DNA from: Methylobacterium sp. J-077
GTDB taxonomy: Bacteria; Pseudomonadota; Alphaproteobacteria; Rhizobiales; Beijerinckiaceae
Reading direction: 5' to 3'
Length of the DNA: 36,789 nt
Assembly: GCF_022829365.1 (NCBI RefSeq)
Contig: NZ_JAKSYJ010000099.1
Span: 1-36,789, forward strand
Part shown: positions 9,541 through 16,817 of the stretch, one piece after another
How the letters are laid out: every line of letters starts with the position of its first letter
How positions within the stretch are numbered: position 1 is the first letter of the stretch
Translations under genes and position numbers: made by a program
Notes under the pieces: generated by a model
The model's database searches: none
The model's input: only the letters and a program-made list of their open reading frames with translations
What the model was told of the DNA's origin: nothing

Positions 9541-9582
9541 CCGACCGGTTCACGAATCGTTCGCATCCGTTTAGGCCGCGGC

Positions 9583-10953
9583 ATGACGCATCCGCCTGCC
9601 GGCTCACCGGTCCTGCCGACGCATCGCCGCGTGCTGGCTCTGGCCCTGCCGATGACGCTGGCCAACGTCACGACGCCGATGCTCGGCTTCGTCGGCGCGG
9701 CCGTGATCGGACGGCTCGGTGACGCGGCCCTGCTCGGCGCGGTGGCGCTGGGGTCCGTGATCTTCGACGTGATCTTCTGGTCCTTCGGGGCGCTCCGCAT
9801 GGCGACCGCGGGCCTGACCGCCCAGGCGGTCGGGGCGCGGGATGTCGCCGAGGTCGACCGCATCCTGGCCCGGGCGCTGGCGGCCGGCGCCGTGATCGGC
9901 CTGAGCCTCGTCGCGCTGCAGTGGCCGATCGCCGAGGCCGCGTTCGCGGTGAGCGGCGCGAGCGCGGCGGTGATCGCCGGCCTCGCCACCTACTTCCACA
10001 TCCGCATCCTGTCCGCCCCGTTCGTGCTGGCGAGCTACGGCGTGCTCGGCTCGGTGGTGGGGCGGGGGCGGACCGACCTCGGCCTGCTGCTTCAGGTGGC
10101 GATCAACCTGGTCAATGTCGGGCTGACGCTCACCTTCGTCCTCGGCCTCGGATTGGGGCTCGCCGGCGCGGCGCTGGCGGCCTTGTGCGCGGAGGTGGCC
10201 GGGCTCGGCCTCGGGCTGATCGTGCTGGCGCGGCTCGGCTCGCGCCCGTTCCGGGTGCCCCTGCGCGACCTCCGGGACGCCGCCGCTTTGCGCCGCACGC
10301 TCAGCGTCAACCTCGACGTGATCCTGCGCACCCTGGCGCTGATCACCGCCATCGTGCTGTTCTCGGCCTTGGGCGCCCGGCAGGGCGACGTGGTGCTGGC
10401 GGCCAATTCCGTCCTGTGGAATCTGTTCCTGATCGGCGGGTTCTTCCTCGACGGCTTCGCCACGGCGGCGGAAACGCTGTGCGGACAAGCGGTTGGCGCT
10501 CAAAACGCCGAAGCGTTCCGGAGGGCCTCCAGCTTGAGTCTGCGCTGGTGCCTGGGCTTCGGGATCGGGGTCAGCCTGATCGCCTACGCGGGCGGGGCAG
10601 GCTTCGTCGACTTCGTCACCACCAGCGAGCCGGTGCGCGAGACCGCCAGAGCCTATCTGCCGCTCGCCGCCCTGGCGCCGCTCGCGGCCGCCGCGCCGTT
10701 CGCCTATGACGGGATCTATGTCGGCGCCACCTGGACCCGGGCGATGCGCAACCTGATGGCGGGTGCGCTCGCCGCCTACGGCTTTGTGCTGGCGCTGGTC
10801 CAGGTCCTGGGCCTCGGCAATACCGGCCTGTGGCTGGCCTTCGTGGCCTTCCTGGGCGCGCGGGGCCTGTTCCAGGCGATCGCGTTTCCGGGTTTGGCCC
10901 GGAAGACGTTTCAGAGTCCCGCGCGGTCTATGGACGCGATTCCGGCGTCATAA
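9583..10953 (+). CDS. MATE-family efflux transporter (DinF-like)
   Basis: Polytopic inner-membrane antiporter, 456 aa, hydrophobic almost throughout in a 12-helix pattern. The first segment (HRRVLALALPMTLANVTTPMLGFV) and the VIGRLGDAALLGAVALGSVIFD stretch are typical of the MATE/DinF group, as is the internal duplication with a second half starting around residue 235 (LSVNLDVILRTLALI). Family members export drugs or metabolites using Na+ or H+ gradients; the substrate here is unknown. The start is ATG at 9583. It follows the DUF6460-like gene and is convergent with the glycine-zipper gene. Confidence 0.92.
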   Translation: MTHPPAGSPVLPTHRRVLALALPMTLANVTTPMLGFVGAAVIGRLGDAALLGAVALGSVIFDVIFWSFGALRMATAGLTAQAVGARDVAEVDRILARALAAGAVIGLSLVALQWPIAEAAFAVSGASAAVIAGLATYFHIRILSAPFVLASYGVLGSVVGRGRTDLGLLLQVAINLVNVGLTLTFVLGLGLGLAGAALAALCAEVAGLGLGLIVLARLGSRPFRVPLRDLRDAAALRRTLSVNLDVILRTLALITAIVLFSALGARQGDVVLAANSVLWNLFLIGGFFLDGFATAAETLCGQAVGAQNAEAFRRASSLSLRWCLGFGIGVSLIAYAGGAGFVDFVTTSEPVRETARAYLPLAALAPLAAAAPFAYDGIYVGATWTRAMRNLMAGALAAYGFVLALVQVLGLGNTGLWLAFVAFLGARGLFQAIAFPGLARKTFQSPARSMDAIPAS

Positions 10954-11038
10954 CGCGAATAGCCCGCGCGTGGTGAGCCAGGGCGCAAAAAGCCTCAGTG
11001 ATACCGCGAAGATTTGCGGTTGGGATCCGCGGGCCGGC

Positions 11039-11377
11039 TCAGTGCGGATCCTTCCAGGCCGTGGCGGCCGGCGGCGCGGTCCGGGCGACCGTCCCGGTGG
11101 TCCGCGGCAGCTCGGCCTCGGCCCGACGCTGCGGCGCCCGGCGGAGGCTGCCGTAGTGCCGGCTCCGGCGGACATGGCGGCGGCCGCGCTCGGTCGAGTG
11201 GCCGACGAAGCCGCCGACCACGGCGCCCGCCACCGCCCCGATCGGACCGCCGACCAGGGCACCGGCCACGGCGCCGGAGCCGACCCCGAGGGTGTTCCGG
11301 CTCTGGGCCCGGGCGGGACCGGGCGCCCCGGCCAGGGCCAGGGCGGCCAGGACGAAGGCGGTCGAGAACAGGCGCAT
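11039..11377 (-). CDS. Small exported glycine-zipper protein
   Basis: 112 aa. Residues 1-24 form a signal peptide (MRLFSTAFVLAALALAGA... ARAQ). Residues about 30-60 contain a glycine zipper (GVGSGAVAGALVGGPIGAVAGAVVGG), a motif of membrane-associating or outer-membrane lipoprotein-like proteins. The C-terminal half is basic and Arg-rich with no recognised domain. No lipobox cysteine is present, so it is probably periplasmic or peripherally membrane-bound. Function unknown. The next 210 nt upstream (11378-11594) separate it from the divergent CoA-lyase gene and should hold both promoters; a GGATCC-type palindrome lies at 11385-11398. Confidence 0.75.
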   Translation of the reverse strand: MRLFSTAFVLAALALAGAPGPARAQSRNTLGVGSGAVAGALVGGPIGAVAGAVVGGFVGHSTERGRRHVRRSRHYGSLRRAPQRRAEAELPRTTGTVARTAPPAATAWKDPH

Positions 11378-11594
11378 GGTATTCGGATCCCGGGATCCAA
11401 GGATCGGACCCGGGCCGCCTATATCCGTGAGAACATGACCAAAGCGCGGCCGGATACGGTGCGGCCGCCACCAGTATCAAACGTCGCAGGGACTCACCGA
11501 TCGCGCGATCGAAGGTGTGGCCTGCGCGACGCCATGCTTTAGGGTGCAGCGCAACGAAGACCGGCCGTGGAGCGGCCGCACCCGGGAGATGCCC

Positions 11595-12488
11595 ATGGCC
11601 ACGACGACCGACCTGCGCCTGCGCCGGAGCGTGCTCTACATGCCCGGCTCGAACCAGCGGGCGCTCGACAAGGCCAAGACCCTGCCGGTGGACAGCATCA
11701 TCCTCGACCTCGAGGATGCGGTCGGCCCGGAGGAGAAGGAGATCGCCCGGGAGCAGGTCTGCGCCGCGGTCAAGAGCGGCACATACGGCAGCCGGGAGCT
11801 GGTGATCCGGGTCAACGCCCCCCAGACCCCCTGGGGCGAGGCCGATCTCCACGCCGCGATCGAGGCCAAGCCCGACGCGATCCTGATGCCGAAGGTCTCG
11901 TCCCCGGCGGTGCTGGAGAGCATCGCCGACCGGCTCGAATCCCTCGACGCCCCGGAGGGCATCGCCGTCTGGGCGATGATCGAGACGCCCGCCTCGATCC
12001 TCAACATCCAGGAGATCGCCCGCGCCAGGCGCGATCCGCGCAAGCGCCTGACCTGCCTGGTGCTCGGCACCAACGACCTCGCCAAGGACACCTGGGCCAA
12101 GATCGTCCCCGGCCGGGTGCCGATGCTGCCCTGGATGATGATGGCGCTCGCCGCCGCCCGGGCCGAGGGCCTGGCGATCCTCGACGGCGTCTACAACGAC
12201 ATCGCCGACACCGAGGGCTGCCGCGACGAGTGCCGCCAGGCCCGCGACCTCGGCTTCGACGGCAAGACCCTGATCCACCCGACCCAGCTGGAGCCGGCCA
12301 ACGCCTCGTTCGCCCCGACCGAGGAGGAGGTGCGCCGGGCCAAGCTGGTGATCGAGGCGTTCGAGCGCCCGGAATACGCCAAGCGCGGAGCGATCAAGCT
12401 CGAAGGCCGCCTCTACGAGCGTCAGCATCTCGGCGTGAACCGCCGCGCCGTGACCTGGTCCGAGGCGATCAAGGCCAAGGGGTTCTGA
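11595..12488 (+). CDS. HpcH/HpaI-CitE superfamily CoA-ester lyase or thioesterase (Mcl2-like)
   Basis: 297 aa TIM-barrel enzyme. Motifs: RRSVLYMPGSNQRALDKA at the start, LDLEDAVGPEEK, DAILMPKVSSP, MIETPASILN (metal-ligand Glu), LGTNDLAKD (metal-ligand Asp) and GFDGKTLIHPTQL. The sequence resembles Rhodobacter Mcl2, the (S)-malyl-CoA thioesterase of the ethylmalonyl-CoA pathway, more than serine-cycle malyl-CoA lyase. A role in malyl-CoA or related C4/C5 CoA-ester metabolism is therefore likely but unproven. The ATG at 11595 has GGGAG six bases upstream; an ATG at 11589 is too close to that site. No other serine-cycle or ethylmalonyl-CoA genes are adjacent. Confidence 0.85.
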   Translation: MATTTDLRLRRSVLYMPGSNQRALDKAKTLPVDSIILDLEDAVGPEEKEIAREQVCAAVKSGTYGSRELVIRVNAPQTPWGEADLHAAIEAKPDAILMPKVSSPAVLESIADRLESLDAPEGIAVWAMIETPASILNIQEIARARRDPRKRLTCLVLGTNDLAKDTWAKIVPGRVPMLPWMMMALAAARAEGLAILDGVYNDIADTEGCRDECRQARDLGFDGKTLIHPTQLEPANASFAPTEEEVRRAKLVIEAFERPEYAKRGAIKLEGRLYERQHLGVNRRAVTWSEAIKAKGF

Positions 12489-12564
12489 GGATGCGCCGTT
12501 CGAGCCGGCGCCGCCGAGAGCGGTACCGGCTCGGCGAGAGCGCGGGTTCGAAGTCGGAGACGGG

Positions 12565-12601
12565 GCGCCGTTCCCGATCGAACCGTGACCGGGAACGGCG
12601 C
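12565..12601. terminator. Hairpin between convergent genes, possible bidirectional terminator
   Basis: A perfect 12-bp inverted repeat (GCGCCGTTCCCG at 12565-12576, CGGGAACGGCGC at 12590-12601) with a 13-nt loop lies in the 221-nt gap between the CoA-lyase gene and the convergent pectate-lyase gene. No T-run follows on either strand, so classic intrinsic termination is uncertain. Confidence 0.4.
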
Positions 12602-12709
12602 TGGTTGGCCTGAGATCGGGGCTCGAGCAGCGCTCCGGCTCGGCGGCCGGGCAGGTCACCATCAGGTCACCCCGTCCAAGTCGCCAGGCTCCGAGGCGGA
12701 TCCGGCGAT

Positions 12710-13861
12710 TCAACGCGGTCCGGTCGAGCCCTTCTGGAGCGACGACAACGAGGACGCCGAATCGAGCTTGTAGGTGTACTTGACCGGCGAGCCCGTAAAG
12801 CTCGTCCCGGTCGCCGATTTTCCCGTGGTCGATTCATAGACGTTGTTGCGCTCGCGGAAGCTGTAATTATCACCGTCAGCGTCTAATCCGATCTGATTGC
12901 TATTCTTCGTCTTATAAAAATAGTTCGACTCGGATACGACGTTGCTTCCGCTGCCGATCTGCAAGGCGTTATATTGAACCGTCGGGTACGATTTTCCGTC
13001 CGTTCCCTTGTTGTATCCGTCCGGAGCGGTGCTGTTATCGAAGTAGTTGTTGTAGGCATGCACCCAGCCCCGGAGGAGCGGGCGCCCACGCATGTTGGGC
13101 CCGATCCAGTTGTGATGGATGGTGACATGCAAGGCATTGCCACCATAAGCGTAGGAATCATCCTTGTTGATGCCGACGAGCATCGCCAAGCGCTCACCGG
13201 CCAAATCGTTATAGGTGCCGACCCAATTCCAGACCGGATCCGGCTGCATGGTCAGCCAATTGTCGCTGAAGTAGAAATGATTGTATGACACCGTTATCTT
13301 GTCCGAAGACAGGCCGATGCTGAACAAGTCATCGCTGATGTCGTAGAACGTGCAATGATCGATCCATGCATTGCTCACGCGGCGCAACGACACACCGAGA
13401 TAATTGATCCCGGCATCGTCCGAGGTTCCCTTGACCTGAGGGGGAAGTGCCTGCAGGTCGCTGATGCGGCCGCTGAAAGTAATGTCACGGATGATGATAT
13501 TGCTGATGTTCCGACCGTCGCTCAATTTCTCCCCGGAAAATTTGAGCTGAATGTTTTCCAAGACGGCGTTCCCGCCGGAAGCGCCCTCGATCGTCGTGTT
13601 GTCCCAGCTATTATCACTAAAGGTCAACGTTTTCAGCTTGGGTCCACCATAGATATGACCATTGATCACGATGCGGTGGGCATTGTTGGTGACGGCGCGG
13701 GTCAGTTCATCCAGCGTCGAGACATTGATTGGGATGGCATCCGCAGGCGCGCCAATTCCAGTGGAGAATCCGCCGGTATCCGTCTGGGCCTGAGCAGCAG
13801 GGCACAATCCCAGCGCGATAGCAGTCAGCAATAGGGCACAAATTCTGGACCTAACAGTCAC
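12710..13861 (-). CDS. Secreted pectate-lyase-fold protein (polysaccharide lyase family 1), divergent
   Basis: 383 aa with a signal peptide (residues 1-26, ending PAAQAQ) and a right-handed parallel beta-helix of the PL1 type. Visible signatures are WIDHCTFYD, DKITVSYNHF and HHNWIGPNMRGRPLLRG followed by VHAYNNYFDN. PL1 enzymes cleave polygalacturonate by beta-elimination outside the cell. Several catalytic positions look changed: the usual DGxxDI reads DDLFSI, the HDK segment reads SDN, and the R-x-P-x-x-R motif reads RGRPLLR. Activity is therefore uncertain. Its start is GTG at 13861 with AGGA upstream. Its base composition is clearly lower in GC and its codon use less biased than the neighbours, suggesting acquisition by transfer, possibly for life on plants. 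Confidence 0.85.
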   Translation of the reverse strand: MTVRSRICALLLTAIALGLCPAAQAQTDTGGFSTGIGAPADAIPINVSTLDELTRAVTNNAHRIVINGHIYGGPKLKTLTFSDNSWDNTTIEGASGGNAVLENIQLKFSGEKLSDGRNISNIIIRDITFSGRISDLQALPPQVKGTSDDAGINYLGVSLRRVSNAWIDHCTFYDISDDLFSIGLSSDKITVSYNHFYFSDNWLTMQPDPVWNWVGTYNDLAGERLAMLVGINKDDSYAYGGNALHVTIHHNWIGPNMRGRPLLRGWVHAYNNYFDNSTAPDGYNKGTDGKSYPTVQYNALQIGSGSNVVSESNYFYKTKNSNQIGLDADGDNYSFRERNNVYESTTGKSATGTSFTGSPVKYTYKLDSASSLSSLQKGSTGPR

Positions 13862-14548
13862 AATATCTATCCTAAAAAATATAATATCGCCGCCGTTCGG
13901 CAGTCTTTCTTATCATTTCTGTGTGACATTTAGGTATGCGCGCGCAAATCTCGCCCCATGGCATCGCCCTCCCGAGGTGTCGAACGAAACAGATCGCGTG
14001 ATGGCTGAAGACAAACCCACGCGGGAGAACAAGCGGAACCTTCGAGGGAAGCGCTTTAAAACCGCCCGGGCGCCGCTCTATTCGCCGTAGAGGCAAGCGA
14101 TTTGGCAAGGGTCGGCATGCTCACCGGCGAATGCTTGTCTGGTGCGGTTCGCAACGAGGCCTGACCGAGCCGTTCCACGGGACGATCCGCCATCGCACCG
14201 ATTGCCGGTGACTCTTCGGGGCCGCGCAGACCGCACGATCCGCGGTGGCCCGGTCGGGGTGCCTACCGCGTTCCGGTTCCGCCCAACGGCCCTGCGCCGG
14301 TTCTGCGGCACCGGTGGAACCTCCCTGACCCTCCGTGGCTGATGCCACCCCGGATGCGATCGACATCACCACCGCGAGCCCGGACGATCCGGACCCGGTT
14401 CCGCCGAAGGACCCCGTACGGGTCGGCAGCGGGCCAGCCTGGAACCCGATCGTTGGCGATATCCGACACAAATTCGTGATGTCCAGCGTAAACCCTTCTA
14501 TAAGGCAAATGAACAGAAAGAAGGCTAAATATATGCTGAGTTAGAAAG
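13862..14548. other. Gene-poor stretch upstream of the pectate lyase and diguanylate cyclase genes
   Basis: 687 nt with no convincing gene. Both ends are AT-rich: 13862-13935 should hold the pectate-lyase promoter and 14480-14548 that of the cyclase. The GC-rich middle has only short open frames on both strands (for example 13872-14108 minus and 14335-14544 plus) with low-complexity products and no recognisable domain. It may be decayed DNA between two acquired genes. Confidence 0.6.
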
Positions 14549-15964
14549 ATGAAATCTTCTGCCGCTATTGCTACTGAGGTCCATCAGTCCGGCTGGAACG
14601 CGAGCGCCATCCTGAAAGCCGTTGCGTCGGCGAACGGGCGGCTTCGGCACCCCGTCATCAGTGTTCTGGTCGGCGCGGCGGCCTTCCTCGTCTCGTTCGT
14701 GTTGCGAAAAGCCGTTCATCCGGCCCTGCCGCCGGGATTTCCGTTCGTCACCTTTTTCCCGGCCGTCATTCTGTCGACGTTCGTCTCGGGCGCCCGCGCC
14801 GGCCTTGTCTGCGCGGTCCTGTCCGGCGTGACGGCCTGGTACTACTTCATTCCGCCGCTGAATTCCTTCGCGATCGACGGCTCGGTCGTGACCGCCCTCG
14901 CGCTGTTCGGTATCGTGGCCGGCATCGATATCGCGCTGATCCATGTCATGCAGACGGTGACCGGCCAACTGGTCGGCGCCGAGAGCGCCGCCCGCGCGCT
15001 GCTCGATCAGCAACGCCGGCTCGTCGCCGATCTCCGGCAGGAAACGCAGAGCCGCGTGATGCATCAGCAACTCGCGGAGAAGTCGCTGCTGCTCGACCTT
15101 GCCCTGACGGCCGCGCAGGCTGGCACGTGGCACTATCGGGTCGCCACCGGGCGGGCTCTGCTCTCGGCCGAGATGGCCCGTCAGCACGGCCTCGGGGAGG
15201 CCGAGATCGAGATCGATGTCGAGCGGGACTGGAAACCGCTGGTGCATCCCGACGATGCCGACCAAACCTTGAGCGCGCTCGGCCACGCCATCGCGACGAA
15301 GGGGCCCTTCGAGACGGAATTCCGCATCTGCCTGCCCGATGGCGAGACGCGCTGGGTCTGTGGCATGGGTCGCGTGGAGAGGGATGCCCGGGGCGACGCG
15401 GAATGGGTCGTCGGCCTGACCTTCGATGTCACGGCGCGCAAGCTGGCGGAGCAGCGGATCGCCCATCTCGCGCGTCACGATCCACTGACGGATCTCGGTA
15501 ACCGGACCCACTTCCAGGAGCATTTCCTGCGGGAGATCGCCCTGGTGAAGCGCGGGGCGCCGGCCTTCGCCCTGCTGTGCCTCGATCTCGACGGCTTCAA
15601 GGCCGTCAACGACACGCTCGGTCACGCCGCCGGCGACGCGCTGCTGCGGCTCGTGGCGGAGCGGCTGAAGGCCAGCGTGCGGATCGTGGACACGGTGGCG
15701 CGCCTGGGTGGCGACGAGTTCGTGGTGATCCAGACCGGGCTGGGCCGGACTGCCGACGCCACGGCCCTGGCCGAGCGCCTGACCCAGGCGATCAAGACAC
15801 CCTTCGTCATCGATGGACAGGACGTCTCGATCGGCGTCAGCGTCGGCGTCGCTCTCGTCCCCTCGGATGGGATCGAGGCCGACGTGATCTACCGGAATGC
15901 CGACCAGGCCCTGTACAGGGCCAAGGCTGCCGGCCGCGGCACCTATCGCCGGGCCGGGGCGTGA
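14549..15964 (+). CDS. Membrane diguanylate cyclase: DUF4118-type membrane domain, PAS, GGDEF
   Basis: 471 aa. Residues about 35-135 are a four-helix membrane domain resembling the KdpD-type DUF4118 domain (HPVISVLVGAAAFLVSF, FVTFFPAVILSTFVSG, GLVCAVLSGVTAWYYFIPP). A short coiled segment follows, then a PAS domain with PAC tail at about 175-300 (WVVGLTFDVTARKLAEQR). The GGDEF domain starts at RHDPLTDLGNR. The active-site GGDEF at about 387-391 is intact, and the product-inhibition I-site RIVD lies exactly five residues before it. It should make cyclic di-GMP from two GTP, with feedback inhibition. No EAL domain. The ATG at 14549 has AGAAAG upstream. The signal sensed is unknown. Confidence 0.92.
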   Translation: MKSSAAIATEVHQSGWNASAILKAVASANGRLRHPVISVLVGAAAFLVSFVLRKAVHPALPPGFPFVTFFPAVILSTFVSGARAGLVCAVLSGVTAWYYFIPPLNSFAIDGSVVTALALFGIVAGIDIALIHVMQTVTGQLVGAESAARALLDQQRRLVADLRQETQSRVMHQQLAEKSLLLDLALTAAQAGTWHYRVATGRALLSAEMARQHGLGEAEIEIDVERDWKPLVHPDDADQTLSALGHAIATKGPFETEFRICLPDGETRWVCGMGRVERDARGDAEWVVGLTFDVTARKLAEQRIAHLARHDPLTDLGNRTHFQEHFLREIALVKRGAPAFALLCLDLDGFKAVNDTLGHAAGDALLRLVAERLKASVRIVDTVARLGGDEFVVIQTGLGRTADATALAERLTQAIKTPFVIDGQDVSIGVSVGVALVPSDGIEADVIYRNADQALYRAKAAGRGTYRRAGA

Positions 15965-16020
15965 GGGTTGCCCGTGCGGGGGCCCGGTTCAGGCCGGGTT
16001 CCCGTCGGACAGCCAGCGCT

Positions 16021-16380
16021 GTCATTGCCAGCGCAGCGAAGGAACTGAGAGCGTGTTTTTGGCTCTCAATGCGAACATGATCGCGCAAGAACGCCAGATC
16101 TTGCGTGTCCAAAGGGCTGCAAGTCCTTCGGCCAAGTTCAGGGGCGGAGCCCCCGAGCGCAGGGCTCCGCCCCGCGGCGGAAAGAGATCGCAGACCCAGA
16201 GCTTTCGAAAGCGAGACGTTTCGACTTTCATTCGTGTTTCCGCCAATACATCCCCGGCAAACAGTCGATAATACGCTCTGAGAAAATGCCACGTCGCGGG
16301 AATGCGTGCCGCACTGGGTCGCTTGGTTGCGGTCGCCAGGACGGAGGGTCATCGAAAGCTCCGCGGATCGCTCGAATGAC
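16021..16380. repeat. Repeat-rich segment bounded by inverted GTCATTGC...AGCG ends
   Basis: About 360 nt without a gene. It begins with GTCATTGCCAGCGCAGCGAA (16021) and ends with TCGCTCGAATGAC (16368-16380), which is an imperfect inverted copy of that start. Inside are a 7-bp inverted repeat (16084-16090 with 16099-16105) and a perfect 12-bp hairpin (GGGGCGGAGCCC 16141-16152, GGGCTCCGCCCC 16162-16173). The terminal motif resembles GTCATTGCGAGCGCAGCGAAGCAA repeats that are common between alphaproteobacterial genes. It immediately precedes the truncated SRPBCC gene. It may be one or more non-autonomous repeat units. Confidence 0.6.
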
Positions 16381-16402
16381 GAGCATTCTGGTAACCCAGA
16401 GG

Positions 16403-16564
16403 CCGTTCTTCACCGGCCTCATCGCCTTCGAGCCCGAGGGCGGGGGTACCCGCTACACCGCGCGCGCCCTGCACCGGTCGGCGGAGGATCGCGCCGCGCG
16501 CGAGGCGATGGGCCTCCACGAGGGCCGGGGCCGCTGCGCCGATCAACTCGCCGCGGGGTTGTAG
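16403..16564 (+). pseudogene. 3' remnant of an SRPBCC/AHSA1-family gene
   Basis: About 53 codons starting PFFTGLIAFEPEGGGTRYTA and continuing RSAEDRAAREAMGLHEGRGR and CADQLAA match the C-terminal end of AHSA1-type SRPBCC proteins (usual form EPEGGGTRYTA...EAMGFHEGWG...DQL). These proteins are normally about 140-170 aa, so two thirds is missing. The upstream sequence is repeat DNA instead of the N-terminal domain, and no start codon or ribosome site fits. The remnant's last 22 nt overlap the 3' end of fdh4B on the other strand. A short expressed peptide cannot be ruled out but is unlikely. Confidence 0.7.
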
Positions 16565-16812
16565 CGCGTCCGCTGGGTGCGCGGATCGCGGGCCGTGACG
16601 GTCACGTGGCCGGCCTCATCGAGCGCCGCCACGGCGCGCAGCACCAGGGCGTGCTCCACCGCGAAGGTGCGGGCGAAGGCGCGGCTGTCGCCGGGCAGGC
16701 CGAGGTCGAGGGCCGCCAGCAGCCCGGCTTCCAGCGGGTCCATCGCGGGATGGGCCGCCGTGACGCGGTCGAGGGCGGCGACGAACGCCGCCTCGTCCAG
16801 GGGGCGATCCAT
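16543..16812 (-). CDS. fdh4B: Fdh4B-like small protein downstream of formate dehydrogenase Fdh4A
   Basis: 89 aa, five bases after the fdh4A stop on the same strand, so almost certainly co-transcribed. In M. extorquens, fdh4A is followed by a gene of unknown function, fdh4B, and this gene occupies that position; the assignment is by position and size rather than recognised sequence. The C-terminal half (about residues 47-86: FAVEHALVLRAVAALDEAGH, then VTVTARDPRTQRTRYNP) looks like the recognition helix and wing of a winged-helix fold such as MarR. It could be a regulator, chaperone or small subunit. No cysteines, so it should not hold a metal cluster. Start is ATG at 16812. Confidence 0.7.
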   Translation of the reverse strand: MDRPLDEAAFVAALDRVTAAHPAMDPLEAGLLAALDLGLPGDSRAFARTFAVEHALVLRAVAALDEAGHVTVTARDPRTQRTRYNPAAS

Positions 16813-16817
16813 AAGAC

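Noticed and set aside
11385..11398. GGATCC-type 14-bp palindrome upstream of the glycine-zipper gene
   Set aside because: Short, composed of common restriction-site-like sequence, and no second copy or context to support an operator.
13872..14108. 78-codon minus-strand frame upstream of the pectate lyase gene
   Set aside because: No domain, no clear ribosome site, and it covers the likely promoter of the lyase gene.
14335..14544. 69-codon plus-strand frame before the diguanylate cyclase gene
   Set aside because: Begins with GTG without a ribosome site and has Asp/Pro-rich low-complexity sequence; could not be supported as a gene.
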